Of a stretch of DNA of 64,000 nt, positions 47,981 through 56,623 are shown piece by piece; position 1 is the first letter of the stretch, and every line of letters begins with the position of its first letter. Position numbers and translations under genes: made by a program. The notes beneath the pieces were generated by a model. The model worked only from the letters and a program-made list of their open reading frames with translations. It had not been told where the DNA came from and did no database searches. Source of the stretch: Massilia mucilaginosa (lineage in GTDB: Bacteria > Pseudomonadota > Gammaproteobacteria > Burkholderiales > Burkholderiaceae_D); assembly GCF_011682145.1 (NCBI RefSeq), contig NZ_WHJH01000007.1, forward strand, positions 1 to 64,000. The letters are read 5' to 3'.

Positions 47981-49333
47981 TTACTTCGATACCTGATAAG
48001 GCACTTCGATGGTGGCGATCACGCCGCTCGGCGTGTTGGCCGCGATGTGCAGCTGGCCGGCGTCGCCGTGCAGGAGCTTGAGGCGTTCGCGAATCGTCAT
48101 CAGCCCCAGCCCGGTGCCATCGCTGGGGAACACGCCGAAGCCGACCCCGTTATCGCTGACGATCACGCGCAGCTTGTTGTGCGCCACCTCGGCCACGATG
48201 GCGAGGGAGCCGCCTTCGGGCTTGCATTCGAGGCCGTGCTTGATGGCGTTCTCGACCATCGACTGCAGCATCATCGGCGGAAACGCCGCGCTGCGCAGGC
48301 CGTCCGGAATGCGCAGGTCGACCTGCAGGCGCTCCTCCATCCGCATCTTCAGCAGGCTCAGGTAGGCCTTGACCATGTCCGCCTCGCGTCCGAGGTTGGT
48401 GACCACGGCGTTGTCGCGCATCTGCGGCAGCACCGCCCGCAGGTACTGGATCAGGCTGCGCTGCATGGCCGAGGCGCGCGGCGGGTCGGTCTCGATCAGG
48501 TATTCCACCGAGGCCAGGGTATTGAACAGGAAGTGCGGCTCGACCTGGGCCTGCATCATCTGCATGCGCGCTTCCGACAGCTGGCGCTGCATCGATTCGC
48601 GCTCGGCGGCGGCATTCGCGGTCTGGGTTTCGGCTTCGGCGCGCTTCTTGCCGCCGACCAGCGCCTTGGTGGCGAACAGGGCCAGCACCAGCAGGGAGAC
48701 GAAACTCTTGAACCAGGTCGAGGCCTGGCCGTGATACACCTTCACTTTTTCTTCGGCGGCATTTTCGACAGCCGCTTCGATCGCGCTCGACAAACCCTCG
48801 ACGATCTGTGGCGGCAGCGCGACGCGCACTTCGCCGTCGCCCGACCCGGGTACGACAACTGGCGGGTGCGTTTCCGGCACGATGACCCGGGCCGGTTTGG
48901 CGGGCTTGCCGGTATGGACGCCGGCCTCGGGCGGTTGCGGCGCATCGGGAACGTCCGGCGTTTCCGCTGTCTCCGCTGTCTCCGCTGCTTCCGGGACCTC
49001 GGGTGTTTCGGGTGCTTCCGGCTGCTCGGGTACTTCGGCCGGCTCGGGCGGCGCCCTGCGCTTAAGCGGCGGACTGTAGCTGATGCCGCTGTCGTCGAAG
49101 ATGATATTGCCTTCGCGCTTGTCGCGTTTGCGTTCCGGCCGCACCTCGATCACGTCGCCGCCCGAAAACAGCTCGTTCTGCAAGATCGAGGCGGCGATCA
49201 GGGCCAGTGCCGCGAACAGGAAAAACTTCCACCACGATAGCTGGGTCACCCAGGTGGCGGTGGCGTCGAAGGCGCGCTGCAGCCACGCCAGGACGGTCGC
49301 GATGGCTTGCTCGGGAGGGCGGCGTGCTTCCAT
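47981..49333 (-). CDS. LytS/AlgZ-type sensor histidine kinase with a Pro/Glu-rich periplasmic region
   Basis: This 450-residue kinase has two membrane helices (about 34-52 and 207-227) enclosing a periplasmic part of about 155 residues. Residues 91-137 of that part are built from PE/ET/AET repeats (PEAPETPEVPEAAETAETAE). The cytosolic part is a His_kinase domain with His 267 in EPHFLFNTLAS, then the ATPase box VENAIKHGLE and DNGVGFG, GTGLGLMTIRERL. No known ligand domain is present. The repeats suggest a spacer through the cell wall. The LytTR regulator follows downstream. Confidence 0.9.
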   Translation of the reverse strand: MEARRPPEQAIATVLAWLQRAFDATATWVTQLSWWKFFLFAALALIAASILQNELFSGGDVIEVRPERKRDKREGNIIFDDSGISYSPPLKRRAPPEPAEVPEQPEAPETPEVPEAAETAETAETPDVPDAPQPPEAGVHTGKPAKPARVIVPETHPPVVVPGSGDGEVRVALPPQIVEGLSSAIEAAVENAAEEKVKVYHGQASTWFKSFVSLLVLALFATKALVGGKKRAEAETQTANAAAERESMQRQLSEARMQMMQAQVEPHFLFNTLASVEYLIETDPPRASAMQRSLIQYLRAVLPQMRDNAVVTNLGREADMVKAYLSLLKMRMEERLQVDLRIPDGLRSAAFPPMMLQSMVENAIKHGLECKPEGGSLAIVAEVAHNKLRVIVSDNGVGFGVFPSDGTGLGLMTIRERLKLLHGDAGQLHIAANTPSGVIATIEVPYQVSK

Positions 49334-49664
49334 GGTGAATATGTTCCGTTAAATGGATGAAAACTGCGATGGATAAAACTGCGTGACATTGCGTGAGATT
49401 GTCGTAGCGGCGAGTGTACCCGCTGCGCGCCTCCCGGCGCCCGAAAAAACGCTTGCGGCCGCTAATACTGATGAGATGTTGCCACTGTAGGACGCGCGCC
49501 GGCGCCGTGCGCGGCCTTTGCGACAGGCTGCACGATTGGGGGAACAGGGTGCGCGAACAAAGCGTACGGCATCGGAGCGCGCGCAGCGGCCGGTTGCGCG
49601 GTATGATGAAGGATCGAACCGGCCGCGGCCGGCCCGCTGTTCCACCTGCCAAAGGGAATGTCCT
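49334..49664. other. Intergenic region between divergent kinase and phosphoesterase genes
   Basis: These 330 bases separate the LytS kinase start from the rightward DHH gene. They must hold both promoters, but I see no strong -35/-10 pair, no repeat and no convincing small gene. AAAGGGA at 49651-49657 is the ribosome site of the DHH gene. Confidence 0.5.
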
Positions 49665-50603
49665 ATGTCTGCCGATGTGAAAAAATACCGTTTGATCACG
49701 CGTAGCGATTTCGATGGCCTGGTCTGCGCCGTCCTGCTCAAACACCTGGACCTGATCGACGATATCCTGTTTGTCCACCCCAAGGACATGCAGGACGGCA
49801 AAATCGTGGTCAGCGACGGCGATATCACCACCAACCTGCCGTACGTGGCCGGGGTGCACATGGCATTCGACCACCATTTATCGGAGACGATCCGCAACAG
49901 CGGCGAGCGCGCCAACCACATCATCCATCCCGAAGCGCCCTCGGCCGCGCGGGTGGTGTACGACTACTACGGCGGCGCCTCGGCCTTCCCGGCCGCCTGG
50001 TACGACATGATGGCCGCGGTCGACAAGGGCGACGCGGCGCGCTTCAACCAGCAGGAAGTGCTCGATCCGCACGGCTGGGACCTGCTCAACTTCCTGATGG
50101 ATGCGCGTACCGGGCTGGGGCGCTTCCGCGACTTCCGCATCTCGAACTACGCGCTGATGATGGACCTGATCGAGTATTGTAAAAATCACACGATCGACGA
50201 TATCATGGCGCTGCCCGACGTCAAGGAGCGCATGGATCTGTACTTCGAGCACAACGACAAATGCAAGGAACAGATCAAGCGCTGCGCCAGCGTGCACCGC
50301 AACCTGGTCGTGCTCGACCTGCGCGCGGAAGAAACCATTTACGCCGGCAACCGCTTCATCATCTACGCCATGTTCCCGGAAACGAATATCTCGATCCACG
50401 TACTGTGGGGCCTGAAAAACCAGAACACCGTGTTCGCCACCGGCAAGTCGATCCTGAACCGGACCTCGCGCACCAATATCGGCGCCCTGATGCTCGAATA
50501 CGGCGGCGGCGGGCACGAAAACGCCGGCACCTGCCAGGTCTCGAACGAACTGGCCGAGGAAGTGCTGGGCGCGCTGATCCAGCGCATCACCAGCGAAGGC
50601 TGA
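49665..50603 (+). CDS. DHH-family phosphoesterase
   Basis: This 312-residue protein carries DHH-superfamily metal motifs: TRSDFDGLVCAVLL (about residue 12), VSDGDIT, AFDHHLSE with the name-giving DHH, and the C-terminal DHHA1 motif GGGGHENAG (about residue 285). Relatives hydrolyse nanoRNA, cyclic dinucleotides or inorganic polyphosphate, so the substrate is open. The nearby cyclic-di-GMP genes do not by themselves decide it. ATG 49665 has AAAGGGA at good distance. The gene is a single unit and converges with the GGDEF gene. Confidence 0.85.
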   Translation: MSADVKKYRLITRSDFDGLVCAVLLKHLDLIDDILFVHPKDMQDGKIVVSDGDITTNLPYVAGVHMAFDHHLSETIRNSGERANHIIHPEAPSAARVVYDYYGGASAFPAAWYDMMAAVDKGDAARFNQQEVLDPHGWDLLNFLMDARTGLGRFRDFRISNYALMMDLIEYCKNHTIDDIMALPDVKERMDLYFEHNDKCKEQIKRCASVHRNLVVLDLRAEETIYAGNRFIIYAMFPETNISIHVLWGLKNQNTVFATGKSILNRTSRTNIGALMLEYGGGGHENAGTCQVSNELAEEVLGALIQRITSEG

Positions 50604-50654
50604 GCGCAGGTCCGGTGCATGAAGCGGGCGGGAAGCGGGCGGGCGCCGGCTGGC

Positions 50655-53042
50655 TCAGGCCGCCGGCGCCGCCACCAGCATATCGTGCAGGGCATGCTCG
50701 GCCAGCGGGGCGCTGAAATACGTTCCCTGCAGCTCGTCGCACAGGTTGGCCCTTAAAAACTCCATCTGCACCCGTGTTTCCACCCCCTTGGCGATGACCC
50801 GCGCGCCGAGGTCGTGGCCGACATCGATCAGCGCCTTGGCCACCGCGCCGCTGCGCGCGTCGGCCGTGATCTGGTGCACCGCCATCTTGGCCAGCTTGAC
50901 GTGCGTGAGCGGCAGCTTTTGCAAGAAATTCAGGTTCGAGGAGCTGTCGCCAAAGGCGTCGAGCGAGCGCAGCACGCCCAGGTCGCGCAACTGCGACACC
51001 ACTTCCACGCTCAGATGCGGATTGATGTTCAGGCTCTCTTCGCGCAATTCGAGTTCCAGCTGCGAAGGCGCTATCTTGTGGGCCGCCAGGATGGCGGCGA
51101 TGTGTTCGGCATAGTGAGGCTGGGAGAATTCGCGGCCCGAGGCATTGACCGCCACCGGCAGCGGCGCAAACCCGGCGCTGCCCATGCGCTGCATGAAAAG
51201 GCAGGCTTCTTCGAGCACATAGTCGCCAATGGCGACGATCATGCCGGTTTCTTCGGCTTCGGGCAGGAATGAGGCGGGCGCCAGCACCCCCAGTTCCGGA
51301 TGGCGCCAGCGCAACAGCGCTTCCAGTCCCTGGATGCGGCCGCTGCGCAGGCAGATCTGGGGCTGGTACAGCAGGAACAGTTCGTGGCGTTCGAGCGCGC
51401 CGCGCATGCCGTCTTCGAGCTTTTGCTTGGCCTGGGTGGTCGACTTCATGTCGGACGAAAAGAAATGCACCTCGCCCGTATTGGCCGCCTTGGCGTGGTA
51501 CATCGCCACGTCGGCCGCCCGCACCAGGTCGAGCGCGCCTGTGCCGTCATGAGGATAGACGCTCACGCCGATGCTGCCGCCGACCGCGATGTCGGTCGAA
51601 TCGAAGCTGACCGGCTGCGACAAGCTCACGCGCAGGCGCTCGATCATGCGCAGGGTGTAGCGCAGCGACGGCTGGTTGACTAGCACCAGCACGAACTCGT
51701 CGCCCGACAGGCGCGCCACCGTATCGCTCTCGCGCACCGACGATTGCAGGCGCCGCGCCACCATCTTGAGCACCTGGTCGCCCGCCTCGTGGCCATAGCC
51801 ATCGTTGATCTGCTTGAACCCGTTCAGGTCGATCAGCACGGTGGCCACCAGCGACTTGTTACGCTGGGCCATGTGCAGCGCCTGTTCCAGCCGGTCCCAC
51901 AGCAGGGTGCGGTTGGCCAGCCCGGTCAGCGCATCGTGGTTGACCTCGTGTTCAAGATGGGCGGTACGCTGCTTGACGGCGGTGACGTCGTTGATGACGC
52001 CGATGAAATGGGTGACTTTGCCGGTGCCGTCGCTGACCGGGGTGATGGTCAGGTCGTTCCAGAAAATCTCGCCATTGCGGCGCCGGTTGCGGAACACCAC
52101 GTTCACTTCGCGCCGCTCGCGCACGGCCGCGCGTAACTGGTCGCGATCGTCCTCGTCCATGCCGGGTATGCCCATGAAGCGCGCATCGCGCCCGATCACT
52201 TCTTCCGAACTGTAGCCGGTGATGCGCTCGAAGGCCGGGTTGGCGTACTCGATCGGATTGTCGCGGCCGGCGCAGCGCGAAATCACCAGGCCGCTGCTGG
52301 TGGCGTGCAGGGCGCGTTCGCGCAGGCGCAGCCGGTCTTCCTGGGCGCGCCGTTCGGAAATATCGAGCCCCATGCCGCACAGGTAATAGCGGCCGCGGCA
52401 GCTGATGCGCGCGCCGCACAGCAGGTAGGGCGTGGCGTGGCCGTGCTTGTCGAGATAATTCGCCTCGACCATGGCCTGGGCGCCGTGATCGAAGACGTTG
52501 CGGATGCTGGCGGCGATCACGCGCTTTTCGGCCAGGTGATACATGTCGAGCGCGTTGGCGCAGCGCACTTCATCGGGGGCCATGCCGGTGACCTGTTCCA
52601 GCGTTGTGTTCCACAGCGCAAAGCTGCCATCCTCGCGCAGCACGTAGAAGGTGCCGGGCAGCACATCGATGATGCTCGAGAGCGGCATGCGCCCGACCGC
52701 CTCGGAATCGGACTCGTCGCTGGCGCCGTCGAGCATGGCGATCAGATGGCTGAGCGCGCCGTCGTGGCCGAACTGCGGCAGCAGGGTGAGGAAAATGGTG
52801 TGGGTGCTGCCGTCGGGGCGCACGAATTCGAGCTCGGCGGCATCGCAATCGCTGGGAATACCGGCCCAGCGCTGGCGCCAGGTTCCGCGGCCCTGTTCGC
52901 TGAGCAGCGCCGTCAGGGGCTGGCGCAGCGCATCGGCGGCGGCGATGCCGAGCACTTTTTCGCACGCGCTGTTCCAGGTAATGATCTGGCCGCTTGCATC
53001 GATCAGCAAGGCCGCAGAACGGGCTTTCTCGCGGGCAGGCAT
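50655..53042 (-). CDS. PAS/LOV-like-GGDEF protein with degenerate EAL domain
   Basis: This 795-residue protein has PAS domains at about 8-110 and 120-235 and a third, LOV-like PAS at about 240-360 (NPIEYANPAFERITGYSSEE, then GRDARFM where photoactive LOV proteins have NCRFLQ). The GGDEF domain has an accepted SGDEF signature (446-450) and an RxxD site (RESD), so it is probably an active diguanylate cyclase. The EAL domain keeps LEALLRW and VNASG but reads DAFGDSSS for DDFGTGYS, KLAK for KIDR and AKGVE for AEGVE. Phosphodiesterase activity is therefore unlikely. ATG 53042 has GGAGAGG upstream. Confidence 0.9.
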   Translation of the reverse strand: MPAREKARSAALLIDASGQIITWNSACEKVLGIAAADALRQPLTALLSEQGRGTWRQRWAGIPSDCDAAELEFVRPDGSTHTIFLTLLPQFGHDGALSHLIAMLDGASDESDSEAVGRMPLSSIIDVLPGTFYVLREDGSFALWNTTLEQVTGMAPDEVRCANALDMYHLAEKRVIAASIRNVFDHGAQAMVEANYLDKHGHATPYLLCGARISCRGRYYLCGMGLDISERRAQEDRLRLRERALHATSSGLVISRCAGRDNPIEYANPAFERITGYSSEEVIGRDARFMGIPGMDEDDRDQLRAAVRERREVNVVFRNRRRNGEIFWNDLTITPVSDGTGKVTHFIGVINDVTAVKQRTAHLEHEVNHDALTGLANRTLLWDRLEQALHMAQRNKSLVATVLIDLNGFKQINDGYGHEAGDQVLKMVARRLQSSVRESDTVARLSGDEFVLVLVNQPSLRYTLRMIERLRVSLSQPVSFDSTDIAVGGSIGVSVYPHDGTGALDLVRAADVAMYHAKAANTGEVHFFSSDMKSTTQAKQKLEDGMRGALERHELFLLYQPQICLRSGRIQGLEALLRWRHPELGVLAPASFLPEAEETGMIVAIGDYVLEEACLFMQRMGSAGFAPLPVAVNASGREFSQPHYAEHIAAILAAHKIAPSQLELELREESLNINPHLSVEVVSQLRDLGVLRSLDAFGDSSSNLNFLQKLPLTHVKLAKMAVHQITADARSGAVAKALIDVGHDLGARVIAKGVETRVQMEFLRANLCDELQGTYFSAPLAEHALHDMLVAAPAA

Positions 53043-53176
53043 GCACCTCTCCAATCGTCACGATGAAGGTTGGACAGGCAAAAGAGCGGGAGGTTCGGCG
53101 CCGCCAGCACCGTGGCGAAAGAAATTGAGGCGGGGTACCGGCGGGCAAGCAGCCCGCCGGGAAGTGCGCAAGCGCC

Positions 53177-54442
53177 TTATGCCAGCGCGATTTCCTGGCG
53201 TACCGGCAAGGCGATCTGGTTATCGACGCTGAACTGGTAGTCCTGGAACACATGCTCGGCCGACAGCATCTGGTAATTGCCGTCGGCCAGCTTGTGGGTT
53301 GTATCCTTGAGGCGATAGGTGTAATGGCCGCAAGTCCAGCAATTGAAATTGCGCATGTGCGTGCACAGGCAGGTCTTGTCCATCACCACCACGGTCTTGC
53401 TGTCCGGATTGGCCAGCACTTCGCGGTTGTACGAATTGATGTAAGAACAGTTCCCGGTCGCATCGAGCAGATAGCCATACGATTCGCAGCCCGGGCGGAT
53501 GCCGGCGCCGATCGCCGGCGTGCTCTTGAGCATGCGCATCGGATAGCCGGTCGGCGAGATGCCGTTGACGATGATGTCGTCTTCGGTGGCGCGCACGTAC
53601 TCCTGCTTGACCTTGTCCGGCAGGCCGCACTCGTGGGTGATGGTGAAGCGGGTCGCCACCTGAACGCCGGCGGCGCCTTTTTCCAGGAAGCCGGCCGCGT
53701 CGGTGCCGGTGAACACGCCGCCGGCCGCGATCAATGGAATCTCAAGCTTTTCTGCGCGCATGTACGCATGGATTTCATCCATGATGGTGTGCAGGTCGTA
53801 CTCGGCCCAGTCCATGCCGAAGCCCAGGTGGCCGCCGGCCAGCGGGCCTTCGACGATGATGAAGTCCGGCAGGCGGTCCAGCTTGGCCACCTTGCGCAGG
53901 AAAATCTGCAGCGCGCGCACGGACGAGACGATGATGCCCAGCTTGGCGTCGCGGAAACGCGGATGGTCGGCGATCAGCGCGAACGAGCCCAGGTGCAGGC
54001 CGGCCGACATGGTGATGCCGTCGATGCCGGCGTCGAGCGCGGCCGTCAAACGCGTGCGCAAGGTTTCGCGCGGCGAATTCATGGTCAGCTTTTCCATGCA
54101 GTTCACGAAAATGAGGCCATCGCCGCGTTTCGCTTCCATGGTCGCGCCGACGTGGCGGCGGGTGGCATCGGCCAGGCGCGCCAGGTCGAACTGCACCACC
54201 GCCTTGTCCATATTGTTGATATTGAACTTATAGGTCTTGGTTTTGTCTTTGACATAGCTGGTGTCGAACTTGCGGTCCGAAACATCCTCAACCATGGCAT
54301 CGGAAATATGCCCGATCCCGCCCAGGCGCGCCGCTTCGAGTGCCAGTTCGGAGGTCGAAATATCGACGCCCATGCCACCGATCATGATGGGCACATATTC
54401 CTTGTTGCCCAGACGCAGGCGGAAATCATCAACACGTTTCAT
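53177..54442 (-). CDS. Nitronate monooxygenase-like flavoprotein
   Basis: This 421-residue TIM-barrel flavoprotein resembles 2-nitropropane dioxygenase/nitronate monooxygenases and related FabK-like enzymes. It has PIMIGGMGVDISTSELALEA at the N-terminus, VSSVRALQIFLRK, EGPLAGGHLGF with the FMN-binding glycine-rich turn, LIAAGGVFTGTDAAGFLEKG and VATRFTITHECG. A C-terminal extension of about 110 residues contains CLCTHMRNFNCWTCGHY, four cysteines that might bind metal. ATG 54442 has AAGGA upstream. The real substrate is unknown. The gap 54443-54689 behind it shows no gene. Confidence 0.82.
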   Translation of the reverse strand: MKRVDDFRLRLGNKEYVPIMIGGMGVDISTSELALEAARLGGIGHISDAMVEDVSDRKFDTSYVKDKTKTYKFNINNMDKAVVQFDLARLADATRRHVGATMEAKRGDGLIFVNCMEKLTMNSPRETLRTRLTAALDAGIDGITMSAGLHLGSFALIADHPRFRDAKLGIIVSSVRALQIFLRKVAKLDRLPDFIIVEGPLAGGHLGFGMDWAEYDLHTIMDEIHAYMRAEKLEIPLIAAGGVFTGTDAAGFLEKGAAGVQVATRFTITHECGLPDKVKQEYVRATEDDIIVNGISPTGYPMRMLKSTPAIGAGIRPGCESYGYLLDATGNCSYINSYNREVLANPDSKTVVVMDKTCLCTHMRNFNCWTCGHYTYRLKDTTHKLADGNYQMLSAEHVFQDYQFSVDNQIALPVRQEIALA

Positions 54443-54689
54443 TGCTATCCTTAGACTGCCAAGTTTACTGGTGCGCTGGCGCGGCCTGCGGGCCGCTTGC
54501 GCACCTACAATTCTACCCCAAGCGACCCTGGGTGTTCTGCGTTCCAGCGAGCAAAGCCGGGACAATACTCCACGGTATGTCCGCGCTTCCAGGGCGGCGC
54601 GCTGCGGCGCCACCGGCCGGCATCTCGCCCACTCCCGCCCGACCTCGCCGATTGAACGACGAAGCCGAACGATCGGCGCGCCGTGCTGC

Positions 54690-55175
54690 TTAATCGCGGA
54701 AGTTATTGAATTCCAGCGGCATGTCGGGCACATCCTTGCGCAGCATCGCCATGGCGGCCTGCAAGTCGTCGCGCTTGGCGCCGGTGACGCGCACCGATTC
54801 GCCCTGGATGCTGGCCTGGACCTTCATCTTGCTATCCTTGATCACCTTGACGATTTTCTTGGCATCGTCGGTTTCGATGCCGTTTTTCACCTTGATCACC
54901 TGTTTGACCTTGTCGCCGCCGATTTTCTCGATCTTGCCCTCATCGAGGAAACGCACATCGACCTTGCGCTTGGCCAGCTTATTGGTCAGCACATCGCGCA
55001 CTTGCGAGAGCTGGAAATCGGAATCGGCGAACGCGGTCAGTTCGGTATCCTTCTGTTCGACCTTGGCCGAGCTGCCTTTGAAATCGAAACGGGTGGTGAT
55101 TTCCTTGTTCGACTGCTCGACGGCGTTTTTCACTTCAATCATGTCTGCTTCGGAGACGACATCAAACGACGGCAT
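54690..55175 (-). CDS. yajQ: YajQ family nucleotide-binding protein
   Basis: This 161-residue protein is a clear YajQ: it starts [20 protein letters not shown], continues [14 protein letters not shown] and closes with [15 protein letters not shown] and PLEFNNFRD. Two RNP-like domains form the fold. A Xanthomonas homologue binds cyclic-di-GMP and acts as effector with a transcription factor; other homologues bind tRNA or GTP. AAGGA precedes ATG 55175. It is divergent from murB, with about 115 bases between starts. Confidence 0.94.
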   Translation of the reverse strand: MPSFDVVSEADMIEVKNAVEQSNKEITTRFDFKGSSAKVEQKDTELTAFADSDFQLSQVRDVLTNKLAKRKVDVRFLDEGKIEKIGGDKVKQVIKVKNGIETDDAKKIVKVIKDSKMKVQASIQGESVRVTGAKRDDLQAAMAMLRKDVPDMPLEFNNFRD

Positions 55176-55290
55176 AATGGGATCCTTTTTACTTGCAAAA
55201 TGTAGAATGCCGATATTTTAACGGACAACGGGGGCGGCGCCCCTGAACTGCACCGGTTTTTTCCCCTAAATGCCTCCACAACGCTCATTC

Positions 55291-56331
55291 ATGCCAACAG
55301 ACCTCGTCATTTCGCCCGACTTTTCCCTCCGCAGCGTCAATACATTCGGCATCGACGCCCGCGCGCGCGCCTACCTCAGGGTGACCCAGGCCGGGCAACT
55401 GGCGCAGGTGATGGCCGATCCGGCGCTGGCGGCCATGCCGCGCCTGCTGCTCGGCGGCGGCAGCAACACCGTGCTCACGGGCGACTTCGAGGGACTGGTG
55501 CTGCACATGGCCATCGAAGGACGCGCGCTGGTGGGCGAAGCAGTGACAGCGGACAGCGGCAGTGTGCTGGTGCGCGCCGGCGCCGGCGAAACCTGGCATG
55601 ACTTCGTGCAATGGACGCTCGCGCAGGGGCTGGGCGGGCTGGAAAACATGGCCCTCATTCCCGGCACGGTGGGCGCCTCCCCGATCCAGAATATCGGCGC
55701 CTACGGGGCAGAAGTCAAGGACCTGTTCCATGCGCTGACGGTATTCGACATCGCCGCCGGAACGCTGCGCACGATGGACGCGGCGGCCTGCCGCTTCGGC
55801 TACCGCGACAGCGTGTTCAAGCATGCCGACGGGGCGGGGCTGGTGATCGTCGACGTCACCTTCGCGCTGCCGCGCGCGTGGGTGCCCAACCTCAAGTACG
55901 CCGAGCTGGCGCAGGAACTGGCGGCAGGCGGGCTGGGGGCGCCGACGGCGCAGCAGATCAGCGACGCGGTGGTGGCGATCCGGCGCCGCAAATTGCCCGA
56001 TCCGGCGCAGATCGGCAACGCCGGCAGCTTCTTCAAAAATCCCGTGGTCGGTAGCGAACAATGTACCGCCTTGCTGGCCGCGCACCCGGCGCTGGTGCAT
56101 CACAAACAGGCCGACGGCAGCGAAAAGCTCGCGGCCGGCTGGCTGATCGACCAGTGCGGCTGGAAAGGGCGCAGCCTGGGCGCGGCCGGCGTCTATGAAA
56201 AGCAGGCGCTGGTGCTGGTCAACCGTGGCGGTGCCAGCGGCGCCGAGGTGCTGGCGCTGGCGCGCGCCATCCAGGCCGACGTGCTGGCCCGTTTCGGGGT
56301 CGCCCTCGAAACCGAGCCCGTCTTCGTCTAA
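55291..56331 (+). CDS. murB: UDP-N-acetylenolpyruvoylglucosamine reductase
   Basis: This 346-residue FAD enzyme makes UDP-N-acetylmuramate for peptidoglycan. It is type I Mur[16 protein letters not shown] at the start, FAD loop [41 protein letters not shown] with the substrate-binding tyrosine loop, [10 protein letters not shown] with the catalytic serine, and [11 protein letters not shown] chose ATG 55291, close to conserved sequence; an in-frame ATG at 55270 is equally possible since neither has a clear ribosome site. Confidence 0.93.
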   Translation: MPTDLVISPDFSLRSVNTFGIDARARAYLRVTQAGQLAQVMADPALAAMPRLLLGGGSNTVLTGDFEGLVLHMAIEGRALVGEAVTADSGSVLVRAGAGETWHDFVQWTLAQGLGGLENMALIPGTVGASPIQNIGAYGAEVKDLFHALTVFDIAAGTLRTMDAAACRFGYRDSVFKHADGAGLVIVDVTFALPRAWVPNLKYAELAQELAAGGLGAPTAQQISDAVVAIRRRKLPDPAQIGNAGSFFKNPVVGSEQCTALLAAHPALVHHKQADGSEKLAAGWLIDQCGWKGRSLGAAGVYEKQALVLVNRGGASGAEVLALARAIQADVLARFGVALETEPVFV

Positions 56332-56378
56332 GCGAGCCAGGCCATGCGCGCCAGGCCTGCGCCTGGCGCTCCCCGGGG

Positions 56379-56441
56379 CGACCCTGTCCGGGTGACCCTG
56401 TCCGGGCGACCCTGTCCGGGCGACCCTGTCCGGGCGACCCC
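56379..56441. repeat. 14-base tandem repeat, about 4.5 copies
   Basis: The unit CGACCCTGTCCGGG repeats four times head to tail (second copy with one T for C), then breaks off after seven bases. It begins about 50 bases after the murB stop. Such perfect short tandem arrays often vary in copy number between strains. Confidence 0.9.
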
Positions 56442-56509
56442 TTCCACGTCGACAATGTTCAGAAAACATTATCTTTTTTGTCAATTCTGCTAAATAATGA
56501 AAGTGCGAG

Positions 56510-56521
56510 TGAAGCGCTTCC
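56510..56521. promoter_or_regulatory. LacI-type operator upstream of the GH3 gene
   Basis: TGAAGCGCTTCC contains the perfect ten-base palindrome GAAGCGCTTC, the core of many glucoside-repressor operators of the LacI family. It lies about 105 bases before the GH3 start codon. A second dyad, AATGTT-N5-AACATT at 56454-56470, lies just upstream. The centre (GCGC) differs from the operator at 25750 (ACGT), so another repressor is likely. Confidence 0.55.
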
Positions 56522-56623
56522 AATTCCGGTTTCCGCGATTGCCGGCGCCTTCTCGCCAAGGGTAGCCCGCAACCGTGCGACAGCACTGGCGGGTCCCGGC
56601 CATTCAATCAGGAGACAAACAAG

